From positions 124,001 through 188,000 of the forward strand of contig VWPU01017830.1 of the NCBI GenBank assembly GCA_013398955.1: a DNA stretch of 64,000 nt, in the 5' to 3' direction. Below the pieces are notes generated by a model. That model had not been told where the DNA came from. It worked only from the letters and a program-made list of their open reading frames with translations, and did no database searches. The translations under genes and the position numbers were made by a program. Source of the stretch: Callaeas wilsoni (Eukaryota; Chordata; Aves; Passeriformes; Callaeidae). This document shows, one piece after another, positions 1 to 13,200 of the stretch; the stretch's first letter is position 1; the number at the start of each line of letters is the position of its first letter.

Positions 1-2753
1 ATTTACTCTAACCATAGGTATTTCAAAGAAAGGGGTTCCAGGTCCTTTAGGAGGCATTTACCAAAAAGATTTGACCGCAATAGGGTTTTGCTAATTATTA
101 TTATAGAAATTGTTGCTAAAAGAATAATAAAAAAACCAATATGGAGCAAATGCAGAGATAAACTGCATTTCTGTTCAGTGGAGTCCTTCGGTTGTTGTCT
201 TTTCTTTTGTATACTGTAGACTTGCCAGAAAGGCATGGATAAAAAATGAGTTCCTAAGCACAAATCATTTTGTATGATGTGAATGTTATAATGATGAATC
301 AAAGATAATTTGATTCATATGGCATTTTTCCACACACCTACTCCTCTCGAGGAAGAAGGAGAAACGAATCTGCCTTTCCACCTACATAACAACACAAGGC
401 GTCTGAACTTAGATAAAATAAGCTCCTAGTGTTGATATAGTTGCTTGGATAGATATATTTGTTGTGTTCTAAGTAAATGTGAAAGAAATGCCAAAGAAAG
501 AATTTGCTGTCCCAAGGATGGGTTCAGAAATACAAAATGTCAATACCTGTCCTTGTGCTTTCCTTTTATTTACCATCAGCAGGCTGGTACTGTATTTTCA
601 GTAAAAAAAATAACCAAATAACTTTTATTTGTAATTTCATCATACTGGGAACTCTTTTTTTGCTATTATCATTAATTGTTCTAAACCACAGTGAACATAA
701 AGAAGAGTCTTTGAACCTCCTTTCCTTAAAATACAGCTCTCTGACAAATGCTTTTTGTTATTATTTAACATAATTTTTTGATTGAAGTTCAGATGGTAGG
801 ATTTGCCCTAACTTCAGACAGCTATAGTTACACACTGTATAGCAATGAAGTAGAGAGCAGTTGCTTATAAAGTAAGTGGGTTTCTCAAACACAAGGGTAT
901 TTCAGAAACCAAATCATGCTGCTTCGTTCTGAAAGCACAGTTTTCTTAAATACCATGCAAGAATCACAATTAATCAAACATACTTCTCTCTGTCTGTGCA
1001 GCCTTTATTTAATTTTTTTTCTCTTATCAGGCAGAGCTTAATATACTGTCACAGAAGATCTTCCTGATTTAAGTTATCAAGCAGTTTATGCTGAGGGACT
1101 TGTTAAAGCAAACTTTTCTTATTCCTTCTCTCAGAGGAATCTCACCTTTGGGGAAACGGGAAGTAGAGGTAAGTGGAAGGCTGCAGACACAGTCTCCAGC
1201 CTTGGCCCACCTGGACAAGGTGGATTTTCTCACTCTGGACGGGCTTGGGATGTTTGCAAAGCAGGTCCCCTGCCACTGTGGTATGTGCATTCTGAGGAGG
1301 CAGGGAGGAGGCCAGTGTATGGCTGTCACTCCTGACACCTCAGGCTGCCCCTGTGCTCTATCTTGCTGGAAGTTCGTGCCTGGCTCTTCATGAGGAGCTA
1401 CCACCAGCTCGTTTTGATGCTGATAAAATGGTCCACAGGACCTGCTTCCAGCCCTCTCACCCAGCAAAGCCAGCTGCAGTGGTTACAGCGTGGCTATTGG
1501 ATGGAAGGGAGTGATGAGAACAAATTCCCTGCCTTATTTATTGCATTTAAAATTGGGCAAACTCATTTTTCCTCCAAGAAGAGTTATGTTTCTACTTCTA
1601 ATGGCCAAGCCTTCACAGCTCATTGTGCTGCACTCTGGGTCTTGATTGTCGTTTTGCACTATATTGAGTGAAAGGCCCTTATGTTACTGTGTGCATTCAC
1701 TTTGGAGTCTCATGGAAACTTTAAATCACTTTCCCCTTTTCTCTTATTTTTATTCCTTTGCCATTATATGAGGTTGAACCTATTTACCAGAAGTATGATA
1801 CAACCCAGAAGGGAAGGAAGTGATAGATGAGGAGTTTTGTGAGATACATTCACTGAAAAATTGTTGCAAATATGTAATGACGTTAAATGATAGGGTACTT
1901 GGATGGCAAATTGTGCTTAAGCAAATGCAAAGCACTTTTGAATTAAAAAGACAATCAGACTAATGATCACTTTAGAGACAGTGAATTCTGGTGCTTTGTA
2001 AAGACTCTGATCAGTGGTTTCAGTGGGCAAAGGGCTTTGCTTATTCCAACATTTTTTTCAGAAGTGCATTAATAACAAGTAGATAATTGTATGTATTTTA
2101 TATGTTTAACCTTTCTACATTTAAGAAGGATTTTTCTATATCTTCATTTACCGCAAGCCTTGGATAAATTTGATCAATACAGTTTTAGATATTGCGTATA
2201 AGAGCCCATGTGCAAATGAAGGAAGAAGATAATTTATGCTTTCAAATGTGGGTGTATTTCAGAGTGGTATATACAGTATGAAAGCAATACACAGAGACTT
2301 TGTCTTGCTCACTTGTAAAAAAATGATCATTTCATACCTTAAAGTAAAAAGGGCGCAGGGAACAGAATAAAGTAAAATGAAGAAGTAAATAGGCTAGGAA
2401 ACACATTTTAAATCCTAAAAATATCATCATCTAGTTCAATTGATGTCTATGTGAACTGTACTGAGAGCAGTCTGGACTGAGAAAGATTGCTGTGGAGGTC
2501 ACTCAAGCAAGGGTGGTAGGCAGTGAGCTGGTTTCACAAAGATACAGGCAAAGAAATTGTAATACCATATTTTGTCCAGTTTACAACTGAACAGATGGTT
2601 TGATGGAAGGTACTTAACATTTAATTGTATTCTCTTCAAAATAATCTGTCCGTGAGCAAAGCTTCTGCCTAACCCTATAAATTACTGGTTGTGTTATGCC
2701 CTGGAGTATGAGAGTACTGCCCTATGAAATTGTTTTTGTTCTATCTACTGTAG

Positions 2754-2813
2754 CATAGTTTGTTCTCATTTTTCATATAAATATCTAATGAACATTCCAA
2801 ACTATGAAAAATG
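2754..2813. repeat. Composite inverted repeat
   Basis: CATAGTTTG (2754-2762) pairs with CAAACTATG (2798-2806), and CATTTTTCATA (2767-2777) pairs with TATGAAAAATG (2803-2813). The overlapping right arms mean only one pairing can form at a time. Confidence 0.75.
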
Positions 2814-4190
2814 AAACCTTTTCAGTGACTTCAGAGGGAGCTATGCAGTATGAAATAGGACTTCTAGAAGTAAACTTAATGAAATTGGCAAACTCAAATC
2901 TGTAACCAATTTTGTCTTGTTAAATTTATTTTTATAAATACAATTATTTTAGATGTATGGGAAAAGGTTTTTTCAGCATCTAATATGAGAACTTTACCTT
3001 AAAACACTGCAGTTACTGGATAGGTATAAACAGAAATAGAGGTAGGAAATCACCATGCTTGAACACATAGCAAGAAGGGGTTCAATATGTACCAGATAAC
3101 TGCTAGGCCATTGTAAAAAAGTCACTAAGAAAATATAGCTGGGATTACTCTGTAATCAGTGTTTTGAGTCATTCATAAAAAAAAAAAAGTTCTCTTGATT
3201 CCAGAGCACTGACTTGCTTGTCAAATATATCTGGTCCTTGATTTCAGTTGTCCTAGAAACTAAAGAACTTGTTACTTCAAAGAGACTTTCATGCAGCCTT
3301 TAGAGATGTGCGTATATGCCTGTACATTCAGATTTTTGCATATGCTGTTTTTCTTGCCCAATTTTCTGGGGTCCATGAAAAAAATCTGCAGACGCACATA
3401 TGGGGATATAAAAATATATCTACAGTTTTAGATACTAGAATATTCTGGGAAGCTGCATAGAAATGTATCTAAATATACTTGGCAGATCTGTTCCTAAAAG
3501 AGGGGGAAAAGTGAGGTACATATATGATGAATAAGACCACCCGCTTGACTAGAAGGCAAAGCTGCAAAGTACATGCAACGTTGGGAAGACTTTGCCATGG
3601 CATTAGGATCAAACTATGTTTTTTGGAGCTTAAGACTGTAATCATGAAAATAAAAAAGGAAAATTGATGTTTAGGCACTGTAAAGTTTAGGCTTATTGAT
3701 GAGGGAACCCTTGGACCATCTACTATAGCTTTTATCTGTGTTTAGGGGGACCAAGTGTATTGATGAAGAAAAATTCTAGCACGGGCTTTCGATGAGCATA
3801 AAGGCACATTCTCTCAAAAAGCCCTTGAGCTGGAGATAATCAAAGGCTAGAACAATGTGTCAGCATATATGTTTATTCTTCCACTCTTCCACTATGAGTC
3901 ACAGCCAGGAAAGGACTATCAGGGAAGATAAACCTTTGGTCCGACCCATAACGGCTGTTCTCTGGTAGAGATTCCCTTGCAACTGGAAATCCAGTAAGCT
4001 CAGTTAGCAAAATTTAATTAAATGACAGCTGGCAGGGAACTTTCAGCCACAAATGTGGGGGAAAAAAAAGACAGACTACTACAAATAAAAATATGTAACT
4101 AAATCCTTCTATGGAGATGCAAAAAAGTATCCTTTCCTGCCATATATACAATTTTATTAGAAGGAAAGAATTTTGTCCATTCTAGAGTTC

Positions 4191-4206
4191 AATAATAATA
4201 ATAATA
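4191..4206. repeat. (AAT)n microsatellite, short
   Basis: About five copies of AAT followed by an imperfect extension. Confidence 0.8.
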
Positions 4207-5499
4207 TCATAGTAATAGGCCTTTTACCTTGTCTCTTCAGTGACAAAATGCAACAAATCGTTTATTCTCTGAATTTATCTCATTTTTCATTATTAATTAT
4301 CAATGAAATGTGTAGAGCTCTTTGCTGCCCATATGTGCTCTGAGAAGTGATGGTGAGAGTTTTCATCTCTTTGTGAAGATTCTGTGAAATCAGCCGAAGA
4401 ATGAATTTGTGTTTGAACTCCACTGTAACTGCCCAGGGACATGCTGTTTTCCTGTAATGAACAGGGCTTATTTCTGACAGAGTATTGATATCCATCTCTT
4501 AGTGGGGTGGAACTCTGCATACCCAAGCTTACATTGCAGTAATTTTTTTTCAGTTGCATCCTGTCTGTGAAAACTGATTTTGAGTGAGTCATTTAAGTCC
4601 CACTGCACTGCCTCATGCTTGGAAAGGATGACCCTGGCTTTGTACACAGAAGTATCTGAGGAGAATTGAAGAGAGAATTTGACAGATATTCTGAAAATAG
4701 TGTGAAGGTGCTCAATGGGAAAATACTAGGAGACTGGGGTATAATTAAAATATTTTCTTATCCTCTCCATTGCTCATCTCTAGATGTAGCACTTGAGAGA
4801 ATCTGGGCTTCTTCCTGGCTAGCTCTGAGAATAAAATCTAAGTTATCTATTAAGACAAGATTTTACAACTTCAGAAGGCAGCTCTATGTACATGCCCTTG
4901 TGTTAGTTTTTGATAGGTCCTTGCCTATTTCATTTGTCTCTGTCTCAAGGACCTGGACTCACTACAAATTCCCCAATGCCATAGGCATCATTTCACTGTG
5001 CCTTGTTAAAAAAAAAAAAATAGCCTGTTTGCTTTGATTTTAAACCAGGCTCTCACTGTGCCTTAGTCGAGCTTGGCATGCAATGCCAATCCGAGGCATG
5101 CAACTTGGAGGAAAACATAGCAGCACTGTGAGAGCAGGAATTCAATTTAGGAAGTCCCATGTGGGATTGCCTCTGGACTTTTGTCATCTGCAGCAGTGCC
5201 CTTCAGCTTCTAAAGGACTAACCTGAATCTAACGGCCACACAGATGGTTTAAGGTGATTTCTAGGATATTAGTGTATTATTTTCCAATAAAAAATCAGAC
5301 AGCATCAAAAGAAGCCAATCAATAGCTAATTCTATTGCACATAGTTTTGTGCTCTTAATGTCCTTTTTCCAGATAGGATTTTACAACAAAGACTTGCTGC
5401 TGGAATCTCTTTAAGTTCATGACAGATGCATTTCCTTCCTTAAGTACTTTTGGTTTTGACTACAGTTATGGTGGCGAGGACACTAAGCATTCCGTTCTG

Positions 5500-5533
5500 T
5501 GTCACATGTGACAGCATAGGACAGTGTCCTATG
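5500..5533. repeat. Two adjacent palindromes
   Basis: TGTCACATGTGACA (5500-5513) is a perfect 14-bp palindrome. It is followed after one base by CATAGGACA/TGTCCTATG (5515-5533), with 9-bp arms around a single G. Confidence 0.9.
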
Positions 5534-6451
5534 GGACAGGGGGGAGGTATGGTGTGAAACAGACATAGGCTCTGTGAAGCACTGTAAGTCTTTTGTACGT
5601 ATTCTCATCCAGAGGGAGTTTCCAGAGAATAACACTGTGTTGTGAATGCATTTTTTGGAGATAAGAGTCTAAAAGAGAAGCTGAAGATCCTTAGAGTCCC
5701 TTTTCTGGTCCTCTCGTCCCTACCAAGTGTAATCTCATGCTTCATGTTTTTCTTTCTATGCAAAAGATGAATCGTAAGTCAAGTGAGTAGAAGTTTCACA
5801 GGAGAGGAAAAATTGAGAAAGTCTGAGTGGAAAACGGCTAGACTTTGGTTACTAGGATTGCTATGCACATAGTTGACTTCATATGGAAAACCGCCAATGA
5901 TTAGTTTATGCATCAAGAAGTAAAATTGTCATTGTGAAAAGGGCTAGCTCAGGCTGAACATTTTACAGTTTTACAAAAACTCAGATGAGTTATATTTGAA
6001 CGCTGAAATCCCTATGCATTCACACAGGGAACCCAAATCTGAAGCCTGCAGTTGGAGCATGTCTTGCAGATTGTACACAGGTGTCCGGTATGGGTTCCAG
6101 TAGACCTTATGTGCGTATGCCGCTGTGTGGAAATGCATGACCACAGAAAGGTCACTGTCCCTGACTTGTCTTCTTGTAAACAGGTGTTCTACACAGTGGC
6201 TTGGGTGTCTTAAACTGGTGTATGTATATAATGTTGCTTTCTTCATTGGAAATGAATTTATTTTCAGGCAAGCTATCAAGAGTGATATTCTGCACTTAAT
6301 ATCTTCTTTTTTCCTCTCATATTCCTTTTATTTTCATTTTTTGGCTACTCTGTTCTAAAATAAGTTAGTGCCTCTGCAAGAAACAAGCACAAGAAAAAAG
6401 AGGGCAGAAGTTATTTGTGCTCTTCAGAGCTGTCTTTTGCTTTTTACTATT

Positions 6452-7048
6452 TGTTGTGGTTTAACCTCAGCTGGCAGCTAAGCCCTGCACAGCCCCTTGC
6501 TCATTCAGTCTCGCAGCAGGGTGGGAGAGGGAATCAGAAGGGTAAAAGTGAGAAAACTCATGGGTTGAGATAAAGACAGTTTAAAACGTAAAGCAAAAGC
6601 CGGACACACAAGCAAAGCAAAGCAAGGAATTCATTTGCAGCTTCCCATGGGCAGGCAGGTGTTCAGGCATCCCCTGAGGGAATGCCCCCATCACGGGTAA
6701 CAGTGCCTTGGGAAGACAAACACCATCCCTCCAAACGTCCCCCACACCCTTTTTTCCCCCCCCAGCTCTATATGCTGAGCATGACACCATATGATCTGAA
6801 ATACCCCTTGGGTCGGTTGAGGTCAGCTGTCCCTGCTGTGCCCCCTCCCAACTCCTTGTGCACCCCCAGCCTCCTTGCTGGTGGGGCTGGGGTGTGAAGC
6901 AGAAAAGTCCTTGGCTCTGAGTAAGCACTGCTCAGCAATAATGAAAGCATCCCTGTGTTATCAACATTATTCTTGTCCTAAATCCAAAACCTGCACTGCA
7001 CAATCTACTACAAAGAAATTTAACTCTAGTTCAGCCAAAACCTGCACA
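6452..7048 (-). mobile_element. Solo LTR of an avian endogenous retrovirus (ERVL-like)
   Basis: About 597 bp bounded by TG (TGTTGTGGTTTAACC at the + strand left end) and CA (AAAACCTGCACA at the right end). It closely resembles an avian ERV LTR that I recognise in antisense orientation. Read on the minus strand it has a decayed TATA-like stretch (complement of CTCTATATG at 6766-6774) in the expected place after the GC-rich U3, and U5-like sequence ending in the complement of the left boundary. No internal gag/pol sequence flanks it, so it is a solo LTR. Few CpGs remain, suggesting age. I could not identify a convincing target-site duplication. Reading frames inside it are not genes. The family name should be confirmed with a repeat library. 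Confidence 0.85.
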
Positions 7049-8164
7049 CAGTTGAAATTGTTTTCCTTCTTTTCCATCTTTCCATCACTGAAAACTTTCT
7101 AAATGGTGGGAAAGGGATACTGTCTCTTCAAACACTGAATTCAGTGGAACGTTGTACATCTTTGGCTGATTGTGGTCTTTCTAATATAAAGAAAAATACT
7201 GTCAAAGTTGTAGTATTTTGACTGCTATCAGAAATCAGAATATGAAAAAGTAAAAATTTTAATACTCAAAATTCTAGTAACTTTTATTGAATTCTTCTGG
7301 GATTTGAAAATACACATTTGACTTGAAAATTTCAATGCAAACTCCCATAGTAGGTTTATTATGGAGGGTTTGGAAGACCCTTGTTCCTTTGCTCTTTCTT
7401 ATAGCAGAAGTATATATTTCACTGGGGAAACTTCTTTAAATAAGCAGACCAAGAAAGTTCTTTGGAAGTCTGCAGAATAAAGGATTTGTTCCTATTGCTT
7501 TTATTCTTCCACTTCAAAACTTGACAGTGATTAATCATAAAGCATTGCAAACAAAAGTGTATTATTATTTTAGCAGTAGGCATTTGCCAAAGATTTTGTT
7601 TTAGGATCAGCACTATATTTGTGCATTACACTGAACAATGACTGATTGTAGCAAATCTCTCCAGTCCTTACTTGCTTTGTTATCCTCTCTTTGTCTTCTA
7701 TGTTATCTTCATTTTTTTATCCTCACTTGCTACGTTTGTCAAAAAATATAGAATGGATTTTTTTGTTACTGCAAGGTGGAGTTTCTTTCTCATGAGTCCA
7801 CGGGGCTAATCATATATCTTTATTCAAGATATAACCCAGAGTAAATTTAAGTACCTTCATTTTCCCCATTACACCTTTTGGCAGATTTGATGGGCATTAC
7901 ATTTAAGAATTAATTAATTTTGAATACGTGTATTTCTGCATTTTTCTTTTATAATGTGTGAGATATATATATAATGTGTGAATAATAGATTTTTGTCTGG
8001 TATAATTTTTGATCGCTTTTGTGAAAAAGAAAAACATAATGGAAGATGCTTAAAAATGTTGCACGTGATGAATTGTCTCAAATTACTGAAACCGTGTGAT
8101 CAGACGAGTAGTGTGGACAGAGAAAAATCCTTCAGGCCCTTGATGAGATAGTTGGTTGATCAAA

Positions 8165-8795
8165 AGTTGTCTCGGTTTGAGACAAGATAGGAGGAAACGT
8201 CCTGAAATGAATGTGTCCTCTAAAAAGGCAGGTTTCAGCACTCCCTCCCCCACCAACTACGAAAGAAATTTACTGGTGGAAAATGAAAAAAACTCTGTTT
8301 ATTCAACAAGCAGAGTGCACGCAGGCACGGGAAAAAGAATGAATAGTGGCAGATAATAAACCTTCTCGCTGCAGGGAAAGCAGGTGGATTCCGAGTTCTT
8401 TCCGCAGATTCCGAGCTCCTCCCGAGCTCCAGGGCCGGGATGCAGTGTCCCGGACCCTCCCCCGGGCCGCGGCGTGCGGCTCCCGGCCGTGTTCTGCTGC
8501 TCGGGCCGGGCAGGGCTCTACACTTCCACAAGAAGAAGCCACGGTCCCGGGAAAACTTCTTGCCTCAGCTAACATCAGGAAGCTGGCTAAAAGCAAAGAG
8601 TCCAGCTCTCGTTCCCTGCTGCACACGCAGAGCCGAGAGCTGAGAAGAACCGGGGCAGTACCTGCGTTTGAACACAGGCTGCCGAAGAATTCCCCGGGCT
8701 CCCGCCCTCTCCCGGACCGAGCCTAAAGGTGCAGGACGCATGTCCGGGCATAAAGCAGACGATAGAGGATACAGTGTCATAAAGTCACCCCAAGA
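8165..8795 (-). mobile_element. CpG-rich solo LTR, avian ERVL-like
   Basis: A block of about 631 bp, sharply GC- and CpG-rich between about 8366 and 8761, where I count about 30 CG dinucleotides against almost none nearby. On the minus strand it opens with TTGGGGTGACTTTATGACAC and closes with GAGACAAC, close to a TGTTGGGG...GACAACA avian LTR. A polyadenylation hexamer AATAAA (minus strand, + 8298-8303) lies about 130 bp before the minus-strand end, as expected for R/U5. No internal retroviral sequence is adjacent. The terminal bases are slightly degenerate and I see no clear target duplication. A host CpG island is the alternative, but the ordered LTR-like ends and the poly(A) signal favour an LTR. 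Confidence 0.72.
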
Positions 8796-10183
8796 GAAAG
8801 GACTGTGTGGAGGAGACTAGATGCATGCTGAAACAGGCTTTTATTTAATCTTATATTAACTGCAGAATAGTGTCCGCTGTTGTGCAATGCTCATAAAAGC
8901 AATTTTATACTTGGTGACTATATTTTTTGTGTCATTGTTGGCATATTTTTTCGTCTCATTCTCTACAAAATGTGGTGGATCTATCAAACCTTGTATTAGA
9001 AGGGGGTGAAATGCAGACATCTTTTGTCAGTTACTGTATACCATGAATACATGATCTATGACAAAGCAACCACTTCCTTCCATTTCTTTTAAAACTAATT
9101 ACAATTTACTGTAGCAAAATCAGATCTGGAGTAGTTTAATATTAAAACATTACAATCAGATGGAAATAAACCCATAGAGCACTTGCAAGTTTTCATCTCT
9201 GGTAAAACAAAGAAGAGTGCAGCTCTGTGGCAAGGATTAAACTGTGGTCCAACCACCTTCCTAGTGTCTGATCTGTTTTCTATGTCTTTCTTCCATTTGA
9301 TAGCTACATTAGTAGAAGTATCTAGATTTCTCTTTTACTGTAGTGTTAATTCTGAACAGAGTTACATCCATTCATCTGATGTCACCGAGCAGCTTGGCTG
9401 GAGTTGAGTGAGATCCATATATTCTAGCTGAGACTTTCCGAGTTTGGAGTAGGAGAGGAAAATATCTTCTTCCCACTGGCTGCCATTCTTTCCAGGGTAT
9501 TTTACATTAGCTGTGCACTTTCATGGAAAGAGCAGGTTTTTCTGTTTCTCCCTGCATGCATAGCAGCTTTCTTGCCATGTTTTTCTGATTTTGGTGTTAC
9601 GTAGAGCCTTTGTTCCTTTCACGATGTTAGTGAAAATGAAGCCATGTTTCTAGCATTTGAAAAAAGGATAGGTAGGGTCAAATCCTGTCCTAATACAACT
9701 ATTGACAGACTACATAACATTTGATTCTGTTTGCTGGTCCTTTCCCAATAAGGTGAGTGCCTTCCACTGTTATAGAAATAGTGATCTGAATCAGATAACT
9801 CATAAGACCTCCTGTCCAGAATCTTTAGTGTATGTCTGCTGTATCATTTACACTGTAGGATTAATTCAGAAGATTAATTTGATATTTGTATCCTCAAACA
9901 AAAAACAGATGTGAGTAATTAGATATTCAATAAAAGTAAACACTGCTGTATTTCTGCAATTTATTTTATACGTTAAGGAAACTTTCTTGTCTGGCCATCC
10001 CAGAGCCTCTCTGGCAGTCACTTCCAGACCACCTGAGCTAGCGAAAGGCTTTCACAGCAGGCAGCTCCCATGAGCCCATGGATGCCCTGCTTCCAGTGGT
10101 GCCCTGTTCTTGCTCCACAGTCAGACAAGGATTCCTTACCTTTTAGACTCTGAGTGCCCAGTCACTTGGCAGTGACACAGGTT

Positions 10184-10214
10184 CCCATGCCCTTTGTTTC
10201 CCATGCCCTTTGTT
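10184..10214. repeat. Tandem duplication, 17-bp period
   Basis: CCCATGCCCTTTGTTT occurs twice in direct succession, with one mismatch at the end of the second copy. Confidence 0.85.
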
Positions 10215-13200
10215 GTGCAAAAGGTTGGCACCAGCTCACTGCCTCTTGCCTCAGGCTCCTGCCCTGCAGAGCTCAACCTGCAGCTCTCTCTGCAGCTGCT
10301 CACCGAGCCACCTGCACTGATGCATGTGCATTGTGTCTTTTGTCCAAGAACAGGCAAGAATCTTTTCAGCATTTATTATACTCCAGAATTAAAACCATTT
10401 CAGTGCTTTTACACTTGTTCCAATGTTTCTACATTGTTGTTACATGCCTTAAAGCAGACTGACACTGCAACTGTGTTGTTTGCAATTTCTCTTCAATTGC
10501 ATGCATAGGTCTTCTGAACACTTTCCAGATGCTTCCTTCAGCTATAAATTCTCAAGCCTATTGCAGCTGTCTGAAGATGTCTCCTGGTTAGTCATTTTTG
10601 ACCCAATGCTTTTTTTTTTCTCTAGACCTTTATGAATTCAGTTAGTCCTTTATCCCAACATGCTTCAGGAAATACTAATTAGCTGATCTGCTCACTCCTG
10701 AACTTCTTCTCAAAAGACATTTTACCCCTTGTTATTAAATACGTACAGACAGAAGGCTCTTGGTATTAAATGCATAGAGACAGGGCAGCAGACTTTCTTA
10801 AAGCTACAGGATCTGTGTGGCTAACTTGAATTCAGTTACATTTTTAAAATTAAGGTAGACTTCTGTTAAGTTTATATATGTGGACGGCTGCAGAGTCACT
10901 AACTCCTTCATTTTACTGCTGTGTTACAGAAGAAGCATTGCTGGTTCTTAATATCACTGTATTTTCAACTGGTGTAAAGAAACATAAAGACCTGAAGCAA
11001 TATATAAGATTTAGCTTTATTCTCTCAATTTTTTATTACCCACAATGGTGAGAAGTCAGCAGATAAAGTTCCTTAATATTTTTAGATCCTAATTGTGATT
11101 TTACCCAAGCGTCCAACTCTCAAAGAACTTTGAAGTCAGGTAAACAGTTAGGTGCTAACATCAAAATAGATATATAGAGATATATGAATTGTGAAAATGT
11201 AACTTGCAGCTTAGATACTTAACAAAATGAAGCCAGCCTTCCTATTTTTTAATATAACTTGATAACTAAACTTAATAATATACAAATTGTTGTGTTTGGA
11301 AGAATGAGGGAGGTGGGTGTCTGTTTTTGATGAAAAAGGTGTAACCAGACTGAGTTGTTTACAAACTGAAGTTAGAAACATTCAAAATTAAACTGATTAA
11401 GAAGGACACCCTTCATGCCTTAAAATGCTAATTTTTTGAACTATGTACACTTCAGCTCACATGGAAACCATTTGATCCAGGCATTACAGGGTAGCATTCT
11501 TTGACTCACTACACATGGAACCACTCAGAAATTGTATTTCCATTATATTGAAAACTCTGCTACAAAAAAAAATTAAAACAAATATTGAAATTTGTTTTGT
11601 GAAATTTCAGAAATACACAGAGAAAATAAAACATTTAATTCTTAAGTATTTAATTGCTTTGCCTCAGTCGTGCTGACATGTTATTTTGTACTGAGTTGAA
11701 AAAAAACCCAAGGAACAAACCCTCAAAACAATACATTAAAAAATTCCCATTTTATCTTAATGTTTTAATATTGCTGAGATAAGAAATCCAACAACTATGT
11801 CATTTCATCCTTTAAAATATTTTCAAGCAAGTGCAAAATATTTAATTTTTAATGAAACTACCTTTCCAAAAGCTAAGTTGGGCCTTTGAAAAATATTCTG
11901 ATCACCCTTAAGTGGAAGAGGCCAAGGAAGATGGTGACAATTGTCCCTTAGGCTTGAAAAATCTTTTCTCTTTTAGTCTGATTGATGAACAGAGCTCCTC
12001 ATATATGATGCCATCTCTGGAAGATAATTGGGACTTAGAAGGAAACTTCAGCTTGTTCCTGCGTGGCTGAAGCCATCATGGCTCCTGATGGATATTTCCA
12101 TGAAAGCAGAAAAGGTGTCTTGAGCACCAGGTTGCAAGGGGGCACTTGAGTAATGTTAGCAAGGCCTTAACATCAGTGTAGGCTATGTAGAGAATTGATG
12201 CAGTAAACCCCATCGTATCCCTGTGCGTCTCCATTTCGTGTTAGGAGACTGAATCTATATCATATTGACTTTCTTGACATTAGATTTACCTACAAGATTC
12301 CCTGTCAGAAGTGATCCCTTCTTGATTCTCCTCGTAACTTTTCATGTATAACTTCATATTGAGAAAACCACTGAATTAACTTTTTCCAGTTTGAGAAAAA
12401 GAATCAGCTGACAGTTATTTTTTGAAGCTTTTTCTTAAAATTTCCAATTCGAGGCTTTTTTTGAATGTCGCACTCAAGCTCAAACATCACTAGTCAAACT
12501 CAGACTTATCTTCATTAAAGTTAACGAATTCTTTATATGCAAACCATTTTGATAGTTCAAACTACGAGAAAATAAATATTGGATGAATAGAGATAACCTA
12601 ATCTAAATAACACATACCTAATTTTAAGAATAATTTCCTGATATTGAACTTTAGGGCTACAGAAGTACATGAAGAAAGATAAAAATTGATTTTGCTTCAT
12701 ATCTTCTTGAAGATAGCAAAAAGCAGAAGGAATTTTTCTCGTTTTTTTAAATACAAGAAAACTGTGATTATTTTATGACCACAAAGAAGAAGAAGAATGT
12801 CTTCACAAAGCAGACCAAGAAGTTTCAGGATGAGAACATTAATCACAGATGCTATTTTTCTTAGAAGGCATGATTAAAAGTCAGGTTCTCCTGCCTGTGT
12901 ACAGAATTTCAGTTCAAAGGAGGTGCCTGAATGCAATCGCTGAACACCATAATAGTATTAAGAAGCATGCAGGGGAGAAGTAGGATGGCAGCCTAATATT
13001 AAAATCAGGAAACTCAGGACAACTTAACTGAAAACAGTCTTTTATACCACCAGTAAAATATTTAAAATAAACAAGGTGGGGAATAGAATAAAAACTGATC
13101 TACTAAAGAGGCCTGCAGGGAGCAAAGTATACTAAAAGAAGAAAGATTATATTTATTTAGAAACAAATGTTTTAACAAAATTCAGGTCTTCTTGTGGTGG

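Noticed and set aside
1069..1671. Overlapping frames of 101-132 codons on both strands
   Set aside because: Frames on opposite strands overlap, show no domain and lie in a locally GC-richer stretch. Only the possible microexon was kept as a finding.
3931..3966. Possible ancient CR1-type 3' remnant resembling the reptilian 'ggtctgacccagtatggctgttc' motif
   Set aside because: Only about 35 bp match loosely, too short to call without a repeat search.
6581..6950. Overlapping reading frames of 60-115 codons on both strands
   Set aside because: They lie inside the solo LTR at 6452-7048 and are by-products of its GC-rich sequence.
8235..8780. Several overlapping frames on both strands, the longest 126 codons (8346-8726)
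   Set aside because: The CpG-rich sequence has few stop codons; the 126-codon frame would start at GTG, and all lie inside the LTR-like block.
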